DNA of 44,341 nt, taken from contig JADJUC010000021.1 in assembly GCA_016710885.1 (NCBI GenBank), forward strand, positions 1 through 44,341, read 5' to 3'. Made by a program: the position numbers and the translations under genes. Below, in pieces: positions 26,663-35,734 of the stretch; the stretch's first letter is position 1; every line of letters begins with the position of its first letter. The notes beneath the pieces are model-generated. The model saw nothing but the letters and a program-made list of their open reading frames with translations, had not been told where the DNA came from and did no database searches. Origin of the DNA: Candidatus Proximibacter danicus. GTDB taxonomy: Bacteria > Pseudomonadota > Gammaproteobacteria > Burkholderiales > Rhodocyclaceae.

Positions 26663-29638
26663 TCAGGTGCCGACGCGCTCCAGAATCGCGCGAGCAGCAT
26701 CCTGCTGTTCGCCATTCCCTTCCTTGAGCACTTCCTGCAGCAGTTCGCGCGCACCTTCAAGATCGCCCATTTCTTCGTAAGCCTTGGCTAGATCCAGTTT
26801 GGTCGCAACCTCTTCATTGGCTCCGATGGCGTCGAAAGCAGCGTCGGATTCAAGAGAACTGGCTAATGCGGGATTTACCACCGTCTCCATTTGCGCCACC
26901 TCGAAACCGCCGTCTGATAGTGCAGAAGCAGCGGGCTTCGGTTCAGCCAGATCGAGATTGATCGAAGTCATATCGAAGGACGACGGTGACATCGGCTGTC
27001 CGAGGACAGTCGACTCGGTAAGCCTGACGTCGAATTCCAGCGCGTCTGTATCCACATCGCCGGCATCCAGGACCAGATCCGCTGTCGCCGGGGCCGCCGC
27101 AACCGCGGAAACAACCGGAGCCACTGGAGCGGTCGGGACAGCAGGGGCTGACATCTCTGCCGGCGTCGGCGCATCGAAGCCGAGATCGAAGTCGAGGCCT
27201 GAATCATCCACAGCAGGCGCGTCCACCTTGATTTCCGGCATTTCAAAATCGAGACCGACAACCGTGTCGTCAGCCGACGAAGCTGTTTTTGCTGAAGCCG
27301 CTCCCAGGTCGAAATCAAGCGCTCCCTCGGCATCTGCTGGAGGCAGTTGGGTTTCAGGCAGGGTCACTGTCGTCACCAAGTCAGACTTGACCTCATCGAC
27401 CAGCGGCTCAGCACCCTGTGGTCCGAGATCGAAGTCGAGACTGCCCACTTCCTCGCTTACAGGCTCAGGAACCGAAGGCGCCACCATCGGCAATTCAGGA
27501 GAGGAAATCTCGAGTGGTTGAGCCGCAGCCGCCATTTGCGCCAACTGCCCCGGCATGGTGACAGTATTCTTCATGGTCTGAGCCGAAACGATGACGGTTG
27601 CATCGCTATCAAATTCAGGCGCAACGGCCGCACGATTGCCACCATACAGCGGGTTTTGCGAATCGAGCTTCAACCCCATGGCCGCAGCCTTTTCCCAGTC
27701 GGCACCAACGCCACTGGTTTCGCTGTAAAGCTCGGTTGCCAACGACTCAAACTGTTTCAGACTCTGACGGTTGGCGTAGATTTCCAGCAGCTTGAGATGG
27801 ATCGCGTAGCGTTTCGGATCCTTGGTCTTGGCCTCAAGCAGGATTTCTTCGGCCTGCGCATCACGGCCATAGGCCATGTACACATCGGCTTCGGCCACTG
27901 GATCAACTTCATCGGTATCGATGGTACCCGGGCCGGCCTGGCTGAAATCGGTCTGCGGCGGCGTGTGCGACGTATCGACACTCTGACCTCCAGTGTTGCG
28001 GAACACCGAGTTCTCACCAAGGCTCGTCTGCGAAAGACCGGCGGTCGAGGTCGACAGCGGCAATTCGCCCGAAGACGCGGTGCGACGGCGCTTGACCATT
28101 ACATAGCCGGCGAGCAATGCAAGAATGCCGCCACCTCCGGCCAACAGCATCGGGTTGTCCATCAGCTCGTCGAAGAAACTCGGCTCTTCTGGTGGAGGCG
28201 GGGGAATGACGGCTGCTGGCTTCGGCTTGGGCGCTTCAACCGGTTTGGCGGGCTCAGGCTTCTTTTCCTCCGCCGGCTTGGCGACTTCAGCCTTCGGCGG
28301 TTCGACAGGCGGTTCTACTGCCTTAGGCGCTTCAACGGGTTTGACAGGTTCAACAGCCTTGGGCGGCTCAACCGGTTTGGCAGCCTCAACGGGCTTAGGC
28401 GACTCAACCGGTTTTGGCGGTTCAGCAGGTTTTACGGCAGGCTCTGGCGTCTTGGCTGCAGCAACTTCAGGCTTCACCGCCTGCTTCTGCAATTCCGCCA
28501 GATTCTGATTCTTCATTTCGAGCAGCTTCTGCAGCTCGTTCACATTTTTTTCAAGAACAACAAGGCGGTCGTTGGCTTCCTTGAGCGCTTTTTCCTTGGC
28601 CAGCAAGTCTTCTTCACTGGCGGTTGCGCCAGGCTTGCCCTTGCCGGACTCGGTGCGCGACACGCGTACCTGATCCTTGGTTTCTGCCGCGGGAGCGGCC
28701 TTGTCCTCGACCTTGGCAGTAATCTTGCCCGAAGCTTCCTGTTTGCCCGCCTCGTCGCTCGCCGGCGCCTGAGCAGCGCTCGCAGCCAGCTTGCGGCGAT
28801 ACGCATTCCAGTCCGCTGCCTGCGCAATAACAACTTTCTGAGCTTCGGCGGTCGAGACAGCCTCAACTTCAGACTTCTGCGGAACGGTCAAAATTTTTCC
28901 CGCCTTCAGGCGGTTCATGTTGCTGCCGTCAAACGCATCCTTATTGGCGCGAAACAGGCCTACCAGCATCTGGTCCAGCGAAACTCCTTCGTGCTGATTC
29001 TCCGCCGCAATTTTGCGCAAGGTATCACCGCGCTTGACCTGGTAGGCATCGCCGCCCTCGGCCTTGCTCCCTGCCGTCGATTCCGGTTGCGGTTTCGTCG
29101 CTGGAGCGGCACGCGGTGCAGCTGGAGGCGCCGCCTTGGTGGATGCTGGCGCAGGTTTCGGCGCGGCAACCCTGGCTTCGGGAACGGCGACGGGTGCGGC
29201 TGCTTTTGAAGCTATTTCCGGGGGGTCAAGAAGAAAGGTGTATTCGCGAACCAAGCGACCGGAGGCCCAATTCAACTCCAGCAACATGTCGATAAAAGGC
29301 TCGTTCAGCGGACGGTCCGAGGTCAATTTGATGATGGATTGACCGCTGGCGCGCTTATCCAAGACAAAACGGATGCTCAGAAGTGCGGAGGCGTAGTCCA
29401 GCCCGGCGCTCTTGAAAGCCTCGGGCGACGCCAAGCTGGCTTTCATGCTGGCCAACTCCTCGCGGGACGCGGAAAGCTCGACCTCGGCTCGCAAAGGCTG
29501 CCCCAGCGCGGAGAACACGGTTACCTTGCCCAGCCCGGCAGCATGAGCCGCCAGCGGCAGACCGGAAAGCGCGAGACTGGCAGCGATGGCCAGAGTCGGA
29601 ATACGAAGTTTTGGTGTGGATTTTGGTTTCTTTGTCAC
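26663..29638 (-). CDS. fimV: FimV polar hub / pilus assembly protein
   Basis: Large inner-membrane peptidoglycan-binding protein of 991 residues, needed for type IV pilus function and polar organisation where studied. It begins at GTG 29636-29638. In order: signal peptide (to about residue 33, LPLAAHAAG); the conserved FimV N-terminal domain (about 34-145, GLGKVTVFSALGQPLRAEVEL); a LysM domain (about 200-250, YQVKRGDTLRKIAAENQ); a coiled coil (about 345-385); a Pro/Lys/Glu/Val repeat linker (about 395-485); one membrane helix (about 500-520); an acidic cytoplasmic region; and the C-terminal TPR-like FimV domain (about 940-990, LDLAKAYEEMGDLEGARELL). A terminator follows. The upstream gap has an AT-rich stretch but no convincing promoter. 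Confidence 0.92.
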   Translation of the reverse strand: MTKKPKSTPKLRIPTLAIAASLALSGLPLAAHAAGLGKVTVFSALGQPLRAEVELSASREELASMKASLASPEAFKSAGLDYASALLSIRFVLDKRASGQSIIKLTSDRPLNEPFIDMLLELNWASGRLVREYTFLLDPPEIASKAAAPVAVPEARVAAPKPAPASTKAAPPAAPRAAPATKPQPESTAGSKAEGGDAYQVKRGDTLRKIAAENQHEGVSLDQMLVGLFRANKDAFDGSNMNRLKAGKILTVPQKSEVEAVSTAEAQKVVIAQAADWNAYRRKLAASAAQAPASDEAGKQEASGKITAKVEDKAAPAAETKDQVRVSRTESGKGKPGATASEEDLLAKEKALKEANDRLVVLEKNVNELQKLLEMKNQNLAELQKQAVKPEVAAAKTPEPAVKPAEPPKPVESPKPVEAAKPVEPPKAVEPVKPVEAPKAVEPPVEPPKAEVAKPAEEKKPEPAKPVEAPKPKPAAVIPPPPPEEPSFFDELMDNPMLLAGGGGILALLAGYVMVKRRRTASSGELPLSTSTAGLSQTSLGENSVFRNTGGQSVDTSHTPPQTDFSQAGPGTIDTDEVDPVAEADVYMAYGRDAQAEEILLEAKTKDPKRYAIHLKLLEIYANRQSLKQFESLATELYSETSGVGADWEKAAAMGLKLDSQNPLYGGNRAAVAPEFDSDATVIVSAQTMKNTVTMPGQLAQMAAAAQPLEISSPELPMVAPSVPEPVSEEVGSLDFDLGPQGAEPLVDEVKSDLVTTVTLPETQLPPADAEGALDFDLGAASAKTASSADDTVVGLDFEMPEIKVDAPAVDDSGLDFDLGFDAPTPAEMSAPAVPTAPVAPVVSAVAAAPATADLVLDAGDVDTDALEFDVRLTESTVLGQPMSPSSFDMTSINLDLAEPKPAASALSDGGFEVAQMETVVNPALASSLESDAAFDAIGANEEVATKLDLAKAYEEMGDLEGARELLQEVLKEGNGEQQDAARAILERVGT

Positions 29639-29752
29639 CGCGCCACCCTGTGAGCGTCTATTTGGAATAATTAAAATAACATCATGAAGTTAGCGATGCA
29701 AGCTCAACTTCCTTCTGATGTCGGCTATTACCGTGCCAATTTTACAACAGCG

Positions 29753-29788
29753 ATAAAAAAGCCGGACGCCATCGCGGCCCCCGGCTTC
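29753..29788 (-). terminator. Rho-independent terminator of asd
   Basis: On the - strand, AAGCCGG / CCGGCTT pairs around a roughly 15-base GC-rich loop, followed by a T-run. It lies 20 bases after the asd stop, so fimV probably has its own promoter in the remaining 115 bases. Confidence 0.75.
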
Positions 29789-29807
29789 CTCGCAAAACCT
29801 TGCTGAA

Positions 29808-30941
29808 TCAGGCTTCGAGCAGAACACGCAGCATCCGGCGCAGCGGCTCGGCGGCGCCCCACAGCAACTGGTCGCCGCAAGTGAAGGCCGCCAGGTACTC
29901 CGGACCCATGGCCATCTTGTGCAGGCGGCCGACCGGGACGGTCAGCGTGCCGGTGACGGCGGCCGGGGTCAGTTCGCGCTCGGAGATCTCGCGATCGTTC
30001 GGCACCACCTTGGCCCATTGGTTGGCCTTGGCCAGCATGTCGCTGATTTCGTCGAGCGGCACATCCTTCTTCAGCTTGATGGTCAGCGCCTGCGAGTGGC
30101 AGCGCATGGCGCCGATGCGCACGCACAGGCCGTCGATCGGGATCGAACCGGCAGTGCGGAAAGCCGGACGGCCGAGGATCTTGTTGCATTCGGCGCCGCC
30201 CTTCCACTCTTCCTTCGACTGACCGCCTTCGACCGGAACGTCGATCCACGGAATCAGCGAGCCGGCGAGCGGGGTGTTGCGGAAGTTCTTCTTCGGGAAC
30301 GCGTCCGAACGGATGGTCTCGGCAACCTTGCGGTCGATGTCGAGGATGGCCGAGGCCGGATCGTCGAGCAGGTCGGCAACCGAAGCGTGGATGGTACCCA
30401 TCTGCGCGATCAGCTCGCGCATGTTCTGCGCGCCGGCGCCCGAAGCGGCCTGATAGGTCATCGAGGTCGCCCATTCGATCAGGTCGTTCTGGAACAGGCC
30501 GCCGAGGCCCATCAGCATCAGCGACACGGTGCAGTTGCCGCCGATCCAGTTCTTGCCGCCCTTGGCCAGCGAATCCTTGATCACGTTCATGTTGACCGGG
30601 TCGAGGATGATCACCGCGTCGTCGGCCATGCGCAGCGCCGAAGCGGCGTCGATCCAGTGGCCATTCCAGCCGGTGGCGCGCAGCTTGGGGAAGACTTCCT
30701 TGGTGTAGTCGCCGCCCTGGCAGGTGATGATGATGTCGCAGGCTTTCAGCGCATCGATGTTCGATGCGTCCTGCAGCGGCGCAGCCGCTTCCTTGCCGCC
30801 AAACACAGGGGCTTTGCCGCCGGCGTTCGAGGTCGAGAAATACACCGGCTCGATATGGGCGAAATCGCCCTCTTCCACCATGCGTTGCATGAGGACCGAA
30901 CCCACCATACCGCGCCAGCCAACCAGACCAACTCGCTTCAT
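29808..30941 (-). CDS. asd: Aspartate-semialdehyde dehydrogenase Asd
   Basis: Makes aspartate semialdehyde, the branch-point precursor of lysine, methionine and threonine. The 377-residue protein is intact: MKRVGLVGWRGMVGSVLMQRM with the NADP-binding glycine motif, the catalytic Cys in GGNCTVSLML, and TYQAASGAGAQNM. I chose the ATG at 30939-30941, which has GAGG upstream and the family N-terminus. Sequence type and length match the gram-negative (E. coli-like) class. Confidence 0.94.
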   Translation of the reverse strand: MKRVGLVGWRGMVGSVLMQRMVEEGDFAHIEPVYFSTSNAGGKAPVFGGKEAAAPLQDASNIDALKACDIIITCQGGDYTKEVFPKLRATGWNGHWIDAASALRMADDAVIILDPVNMNVIKDSLAKGGKNWIGGNCTVSLMLMGLGGLFQNDLIEWATSMTYQAASGAGAQNMRELIAQMGTIHASVADLLDDPASAILDIDRKVAETIRSDAFPKKNFRNTPLAGSLIPWIDVPVEGGQSKEEWKGGAECNKILGRPAFRTAGSIPIDGLCVRIGAMRCHSQALTIKLKKDVPLDEISDMLAKANQWAKVVPNDREISERELTPAAVTGTLTVPVGRLHKMAMGPEYLAAFTCGDQLLWGAAEPLRRMLRVLLEA

Positions 30942-30990
30942 TTTGCTCACCTCAAAAAATAAATCCGTATCTCTTGTTCCCGCCATTCAT

Positions 30991-31100
30991 GGTTCGATAC
31001 GCCTTGCCAGGCTACTCACCACGAACGGCTCTACACACACTATAGCTCAACGCTCCGATCGTCCTGAGTAGCCCGCCTAGCGGGCGTTATCGAAGGACTT
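30991..31100. repeat. Imperfect inverted-repeat element between asd and leuB
   Basis: The left half has TTCGATACGCC, then GGCTACTCACCACGAACGG. The right half has CGTCCTGAGTAGC, then GGGCGTTATCGAAGGAC. These pair as one long imperfect palindrome of about 100 bases. TTCGATACG / CTGAGTAG palindromes are familiar as dispersed intergenic elements in proteobacteria. It occupies most of the 180-base asd-leuB gap and may form a hairpin in the leu-asd transcript. Confidence 0.75.
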
Positions 31101-31123
31101 GCGAAGCTCCGAACCAGAATACC

Positions 31124-32193
31124 TTACAGCGCCGCCAAAACCGCGTCGCCCATTTCCTTCGTACCGACCTTCTTCGTGCCCGGCTCATAGATGTCGCCGG
31201 TACGGAAACCTTGGGCCAATACCTTCTTCACCGCAGCTTCGACGCGCTGCGCCGCAGCCTCCTGATTGAAGGTATAGCGCAACATCATCGCTGCCGAAAG
31301 AATCGTCGCCAGCGGGTTGGCGATGCCCTTGCCGGCGATGTCCGGGGCCGAGCCATGCGACGGCTCGTAGAGGCCCTTGTTGTTGGCATCGAGCGAGGCC
31401 GACGGCAGCATGCCGATCGAACCGGTGAGCATCGACGCCTCGTCCGACAGGATGTCGCCGAACATGTTGCCGGTGACCATCACGTCGAACTGCTTCGGCG
31501 CCTTGACCAGCTGCATCGCGGCGTTATCCACCAGCATGTGCGTCAGCTCGACATCCGGGTATTCCGGCGCCAGCTCGATCATCACGTCGCGCCACAGCTG
31601 CGTCGTTTCCAGCACGTTCATCTTGTCGACCGAACACACCTTCTTGTTGCGCTTGCGGGCAGCCTCGAAGGCGACGCGGCCGATGCGGCGAATCTCGCTC
31701 TCGGTGTAGTGCATGGTGTTGAAGCCGAAGCGCTGGCTCAGGCCATCAACGTCACGCACCTCGATGCCGCGCGGCTGGCCGAAATAGATGTCGCCCGTCA
31801 GTTCGCGCACGATCAGGATGTCCAGCCCCGCCACCACTTCCGGTTTGAGTGTGGAAGCGTTGGCCAGTTCCGGGTAGAGGATGGCCGGACGCAGGTTGGC
31901 GAACAGACCCAACTGCTTGCGGATGCCGAGCAGGCCGCGCTCCGGGCGCTGTTCGCGTGGCAGCGTGTCCCACTTCGGGCCACCAACGGCACCGAGCAAG
32001 ACGGCGTCAGCCGCTTGCGCCAGCTTCTGCGTCGCTTCGGGGTACGGGTTGCCGGTGGCGTCCACCGCGCAGCCGCCCAGATGCGCCTCTTCCATTTCGA
32101 AACCGAGGTCGAGCGCCTTCAGCACGCGCACGGCTTCCGCCATGATCTCGGGACCGATGCCGTCACCCGGCAGTACGCAAATCTTTTGCTCAT
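31124..32193 (-). CDS. leuB: 3-isopropylmalate dehydrogenase LeuB (one indel at start)
   Basis: Oxidises 3-isopropylmalate in leucine synthesis. The body is intact: GGPKWDTLPREQRPE, LRPAILYPEL, RELTGDIYFGQPRG, the catalytic KMNVLETTQLWRD and GSAPDIAGKGIANP. The N-terminal VLPGDGIGPEI lies in a different frame from the only good ATG (32191-32193). One missing A in the AAAA run at about 32184-32187 explains this; restoring it gives MSKKICVLPGDGIGPEI and about 356 residues, the normal length. Without that correction the first ATG in frame is at 32141-32143 and would delete the nucleotide-binding start. Confidence 0.92.
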
Positions 32194-32255
32194 TTTTCCA
32201 CCAAACGTCACCAAGACACCGTATCAGCCCGGGGCCTTAGTGGTTAAAGAATTCT

Positions 32256-32903
32256 TCACGCAAACAACCAGGGCTGCTCGATGCGGCGCTTCTCTTCGAA
32301 AGCGCGAATCTTGTCGGCGTGGCGCAGCGTCAGGCCGATGTCGTCCCAGCCATTGAGCAGGCATTCCTTGCGGAAGGCATCGACCTGGAAGGGGATGCCC
32401 TTGCCGTCCGGACGGATCACCGCCTGCGCTGGCAGGTCGATGGTCAGCTGGTAGCCCGGCGTGGCCTCGACCTGTGCGAACAGCGCGTCGATTTCCGCGG
32501 CCGGCAGCACGATCGGCAGGATGCCGTTCTTGAAGCAGTTGTTGAAGAAGATGTCGGCGAACGACTCGGCGATGACCGCCTTGAAGCCGAAATCCAGCAG
32601 CGCCCACGGTGCGTGCTCGCGCGACGAACCGCAGCCGAAGTTGGCGCGCGTCAGCAACACCTGCGCGCCCTGATAGCGCGGCTGGTTGAGCACGAAGTTC
32701 GGATTCTTCGGGCGGGCGGCGATGGTTGCCTGATCCTGCCCCGGCTGGCCGACGTCCATGTAGCGCCATTCATCGAAGGCATTCGGGCCGAAGCCGGAGC
32801 GCTTGATCGACTTGAGGAACTGCTTCGGGATGATCGCGTCGGTATCGACGTTGTTACGGTCGAGCGGCGCCACCAGTCCTTCGAGGCGAACGAACTTGTC
32901 CAT
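32256..32903 (-). CDS. leuD: 3-isopropylmalate dehydratase small subunit LeuD
   Basis: Small subunit of isopropylmalate isomerase; pairs with LeuC. The 215-residue protein is intact: LDRNNVDTDAIIPKQFLK, ILLTRANFGCGSSREHAPWAL-like sequence (here VLLTRANFGCGSSREHAP) and SFADIFFNNCFKNGILPI. Its ATG follows directly on the stop of the small lipoprotein gene, so translation is probably coupled. Confidence 0.95.
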   Translation of the reverse strand: MDKFVRLEGLVAPLDRNNVDTDAIIPKQFLKSIKRSGFGPNAFDEWRYMDVGQPGQDQATIAARPKNPNFVLNQPRYQGAQVLLTRANFGCGSSREHAPWALLDFGFKAVIAESFADIFFNNCFKNGILPIVLPAAEIDALFAQVEATPGYQLTIDLPAQAVIRPDGKGIPFQVDAFRKECLLNGWDDIGLTLRHADKIRAFEEKRRIEQPWLFA

Positions 32904-33029
32904 TTACTTGGCGGCCTTTTCGATGGCCTGGCCACCTTTTTCAATATCCTTGCCCATGCCTTGAACAGTGTTGCAGGCGATGGAGGCGAAAGCGGCAACA
33001 GCCAGAACGAATGCGGTCAGTTTTTTCAT
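32904..33029 (-). CDS. Entericidin A/B-type small lipoprotein
   Basis: A 41-residue gene between leuC and leuD. The protein starts MKKLTAFVLAVAAFA, and SIAC-N gives a lipobox with Cys19 as the lipidation site. The short mature part (NTVQGMGKDIEKGGQAIEKA) is an amphipathic helix typical of entericidins. GGAG precedes the ATG. Entericidins of E. coli are an envelope toxin/antidote pair; here only one is present. Its stop touches the leuD start, so it is co-transcribed with leucine genes. Confidence 0.85.
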   Translation of the reverse strand: MKKLTAFVLAVAAFASIACNTVQGMGKDIEKGGQAIEKAAK

Positions 33030-33048
33030 GGGTCAGCTCCTCAAAGAT

Positions 33049-34473
33049 TCAAATATTCAATTCACGAACATCGGCGAAATGCCCGGCGATCGCCGCAGCC
33101 GCCGCCATCTGCGGGCTGACCAGATGGGTACGCCCACCCGGGCCCTGACGGCCTTCGAAGTTGCGGTTCGAGGTCGAGGCGCAGCGCTCGCCCGGCTCCA
33201 GCCGGTCGGCGTTCATCGCCAGGCACATCGAACATCCCGGCTCGCGCCACTCGAAACCGGCGGCAACGAAAATCTTGTCCAGACCTTCCTTCTCGGCCTG
33301 CTGCTTGACCAGGCCGGAGCCCGGCACAGCCAGCGCCAGCTTGACGCTGGCTGCCACGTGCCGGCCCTTGAGCACGGCGGCGGCGGCACGCAGATCCTCG
33401 ATGCGCGAGTTGGTGCAGGAACCGATGAACACCTTGTCGATGGCAATCGACTTGATCGGCGTGTTCGGGTTCAGGCCCATGTACTGCAGCGCGCGTTCCA
33501 TGCCTTCGCGCTTGACCGGGTCGGTTTCCTTGGCAGGGTCCGGCACGTTGTCGGCAATCGACACCACCATCTCGGGCGAAGTGCCCCAGCTGACCTGCGG
33601 CAGAATCTGGTCGCCACGCAGTTCGACCACGCGGTCAAACCGGGCGCCCTCATCGGAAACAAGCGTGCGCCAGCAGGCGACAGCCTTGTCCCAGGCATCA
33701 CCCTTGGGCGAGAAGGAACGGCCGCGCAGATACTCGATGGTCGTGTCATCAACAGCGACGAAACCCATGCGCGCACCGCCTTCGATGGCCATGTTGCACA
33801 GGGTCATGCGGCCTTCCATCGACAGGCCGCGAATGGCGCTGCCGGCGAACTCGATGGCGTAGCCGTTGCCGCCGGCGGTGCCGATCTTGCCGATGATGGC
33901 CAACGCCACATCCTTGGCGGTGACGCCCTTGCCCAGCGCGCCTTCGACGCGGATCAGCATGGCCTTCGATTTCTTCTGCACCAGACACTGCGTGGCCATC
34001 ACGTGCTCGACCTCGGAGGTGCCGATGCCGTGCGCCATGCAGGCGAAGGCGCCATGCGTCGAGGTGTGCGAGTCGCCGCAGACGACGGTCATGCCCGGCA
34101 GGGTCGCGCCGTTCTCCGGCCCGACCACATGCACGATGCCCTGGCGCAGGTCCTTGAACGGGAAATAGGCCAGCGAGCCGGTCTCGCGGATGTTGGCATC
34201 CAGCGTATCGACCTGCAGGCGGGCGATCGGGTCGTCGATGGCGGCGGTGCCTTCGGCCTTGTCCCAGTGGTCGGTCGGTGTGTTGTGATCGGCGGTGGCG
34301 ACGATGGACGAAACGCGCCAGGGCTTGCGGCCGGCGAGTTTCAGGCCTTCGAAGGCCTGCGGGCTGGTCACTTCGTGCACCAGATGGCGGTCGATGTAAA
34401 TCAGGGCCGTGCCATCGTCTTCCTGATGGACCACGTGGCTCTGCCAAAGCTTGTCGTAGAGGGTCTGCGCCAT
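33049..34473 (-). CDS. leuC: 3-isopropylmalate dehydratase large subunit LeuC
   Basis: Aconitase-family large subunit with a [4Fe-4S] cluster; isomerises isopropylmalate with LeuD. The 474-residue protein is intact: LYDKLWQSHVV near the start, VCGDSHTSTHGAFA, the cluster ligands in FIGSCTNSRIEDL and in EPGCSMCLAMN, and the end FADVRELNI. It heads the run leuC-ecn-leuD-leuB. The upstream gap (34474-34600) holds CATAAT as a possible -10 but no matching -35; I do not call a promoter there. Confidence 0.95.
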   Translation of the reverse strand: MAQTLYDKLWQSHVVHQEDDGTALIYIDRHLVHEVTSPQAFEGLKLAGRKPWRVSSIVATADHNTPTDHWDKAEGTAAIDDPIARLQVDTLDANIRETGSLAYFPFKDLRQGIVHVVGPENGATLPGMTVVCGDSHTSTHGAFACMAHGIGTSEVEHVMATQCLVQKKSKAMLIRVEGALGKGVTAKDVALAIIGKIGTAGGNGYAIEFAGSAIRGLSMEGRMTLCNMAIEGGARMGFVAVDDTTIEYLRGRSFSPKGDAWDKAVACWRTLVSDEGARFDRVVELRGDQILPQVSWGTSPEMVVSIADNVPDPAKETDPVKREGMERALQYMGLNPNTPIKSIAIDKVFIGSCTNSRIEDLRAAAAVLKGRHVAASVKLALAVPGSGLVKQQAEKEGLDKIFVAAGFEWREPGCSMCLAMNADRLEPGERCASTSNRNFEGRQGPGGRTHLVSPQMAAAAAIAGHFADVRELNI

Positions 34474-34600
34474 ATTGTTTTAGTTGAGAAAAACCGGGGC
34501 TGTAAAAGAGAGGAATTATGTCACAGCATCAGGCACTTGCGCCACCCGAAAAGCCGGGCACGCCTGACGCCAAGGGCATCCGCAAGCGGCCACCCGATCG

Positions 34601-35701
34601 TCATCGGGCGGCGGTATCGTTCCCGGTTTCGCGCACCCAGCCCCAGATCAGGATCAAGCCGACCAGCGAAAATGCAGCGCTGACCGAATAGGTCACCGCC
34701 GCCCCGAGTGCATCCCAGCTCCAGCCACTGAACAAGCCGCCGAGCAAACCGCCAGCACCAAAGGAAAGGCTGGAATACAGCGCCTGCCCGCGCGCCTGGC
34801 AACGACCGGGGAACCAGCGGTTGATCGCCGCAATCGAGGCTGCGTGGTGGGCGCCGAAAGTCAGCCCGTGCAGCAACTGGGCGATGAAGATGACGGCCAG
34901 CGACTCCACCCCCCAGCCGATCATCAGGAAGCGCAGCACCGCCGCCGCAAAACTCGCCAGCAGGATCGTACGCAGGCTGAAACGGCGCATCAACCGCGAC
35001 ATGAACATGAACACGACGATTTTCGCCAGCATTTTGAGCGACCACAGCGAGCCGATCAGCGTATTGCCGTAGCCATTTTCGGCCAGATGGATCGAATAGA
35101 AGATATAGAGCGCCCCATGCGCCGCCGACATGGCGAAACAGGCCGCCAGCAGCGCCTGCACGTGCGGCTGGCGCAGCACCTCGGCGACCGGCACCGGTTC
35201 GCCTGCGGCACAATGCACTGGCGCTTCCGGCATGGCCAGCGCGTAGGCCACGATACCCACCAGCATGGCCACGCACACCCACAGCAGCGTCGCCAGCGGC
35301 AGCACGTCAAGCAGTGCGCCGGTGCCCATCACCGCAGCAATGAAACCGACCGAACCCCACACGCGGATGCGGCTATAGCTGGCCGGCTCATCGCGCAGAT
35401 GGTCGAAGGTGATCGTTTCCACCAGCGGCAAGGCTGCGCTCCAGAAGAAGGCCATCAGCGCCATCGCCACCAGCAAGGCAACGAAATTGCTGGCGAAAAA
35501 GAAGGCAGCGAACCCGATCAGGCTGGCCGCAGCCGCCAGCCGAACGATTGGCACGCGCCGCGCCGCCCGGTCTGCCAGCGAACCCCAGACATAGGGGCCG
35601 AACGACTGGAGGTAGAGCCCGAAATAGGGCGAGAAGGCGCCGATGAAGGCGAAGTAGAAGAAGTAGTAGCCGGAGAGGCGCCAGTAAGGCAGGACGTGCA
35701 T
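34601..35701 (-). CDS. MFS transporter, HcaT/MFS_1-like, with apparent internal deletion
   Basis: A 366-residue major facilitator superfamily protein of the MFS_1-like (HcaT-type) subgroup: YYFFYFAFIGAFSPYFGLYL at the start, GSLADRAARRVPIVRLAA in the first cytoplasmic loop and about ten further hydrophobic segments. Family members normally carry a stretch of about 20 residues (a Gly-Leu-Ser turn and the second helix) between YLQS and the GP-W-G-LADR loop. Here LYLQS joins FGPYVWGSLADR directly, near 35605, so helix 2 appears to be missing in frame. Substrate unknown. The start codon lies inside a 9-bp inverted repeat. Confidence 0.8.
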   Translation of the reverse strand: MHVLPYWRLSGYYFFYFAFIGAFSPYFGLYLQSFGPYVWGSLADRAARRVPIVRLAAAASLIGFAAFFFASNFVALLVAMALMAFFWSAALPLVETITFDHLRDEPASYSRIRVWGSVGFIAAVMGTGALLDVLPLATLLWVCVAMLVGIVAYALAMPEAPVHCAAGEPVPVAEVLRQPHVQALLAACFAMSAAHGALYIFYSIHLAENGYGNTLIGSLWSLKMLAKIVVFMFMSRLMRRFSLRTILLASFAAAVLRFLMIGWGVESLAVIFIAQLLHGLTFGAHHAASIAAINRWFPGRCQARGQALYSSLSFGAGGLLGGLFSGWSWDALGAAVTYSVSAAFSLVGLILIWGWVRETGNDTAAR

Positions 35702-35722
35702 CCGGCAATTCTACCGGATGCA
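35697..35722. promoter_or_regulatory. Perfect 9-bp inverted repeat over the MFS start codon
   Basis: TGCATCCGG (35697-35705) and CCGGATGCA (35714-35722) are perfect complements 8 bases apart. In the MFS transcript the initiating AUG lies in the 3' arm, so a hairpin would hide it. It could also be a protein-binding site. No T-run follows, so it is not a standard terminator. I see no ribosome site before this ATG. Confidence 0.5.
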
Positions 35723-35734
35723 CTGTGAGGAAGT

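Noticed and set aside
28230..28470. Short tandem repeats that might suggest a CRISPR array
   Set aside because: They encode the Lys-Pro-Val-Glu linker of FimV; there are no unique spacers of constant length.
27347..29209. 620-codon open frame on the + strand opposite fimV
   Set aside because: Its peptide is a low-complexity mirror of the fimV repeats, with no ribosome site or known motif; fimV is clear on the other strand.
34518..34620. ATG with GAGGAA on the + strand between leuC and the MFS gene
   Set aside because: The frame soon runs antisense into the MFS gene and shows no protein-like conservation that I recognise.
32968..34683. 571-codon open frame on the + strand opposite leuC
   Set aside because: Antisense shadow of a GC-rich gene; no start signal or family motif.
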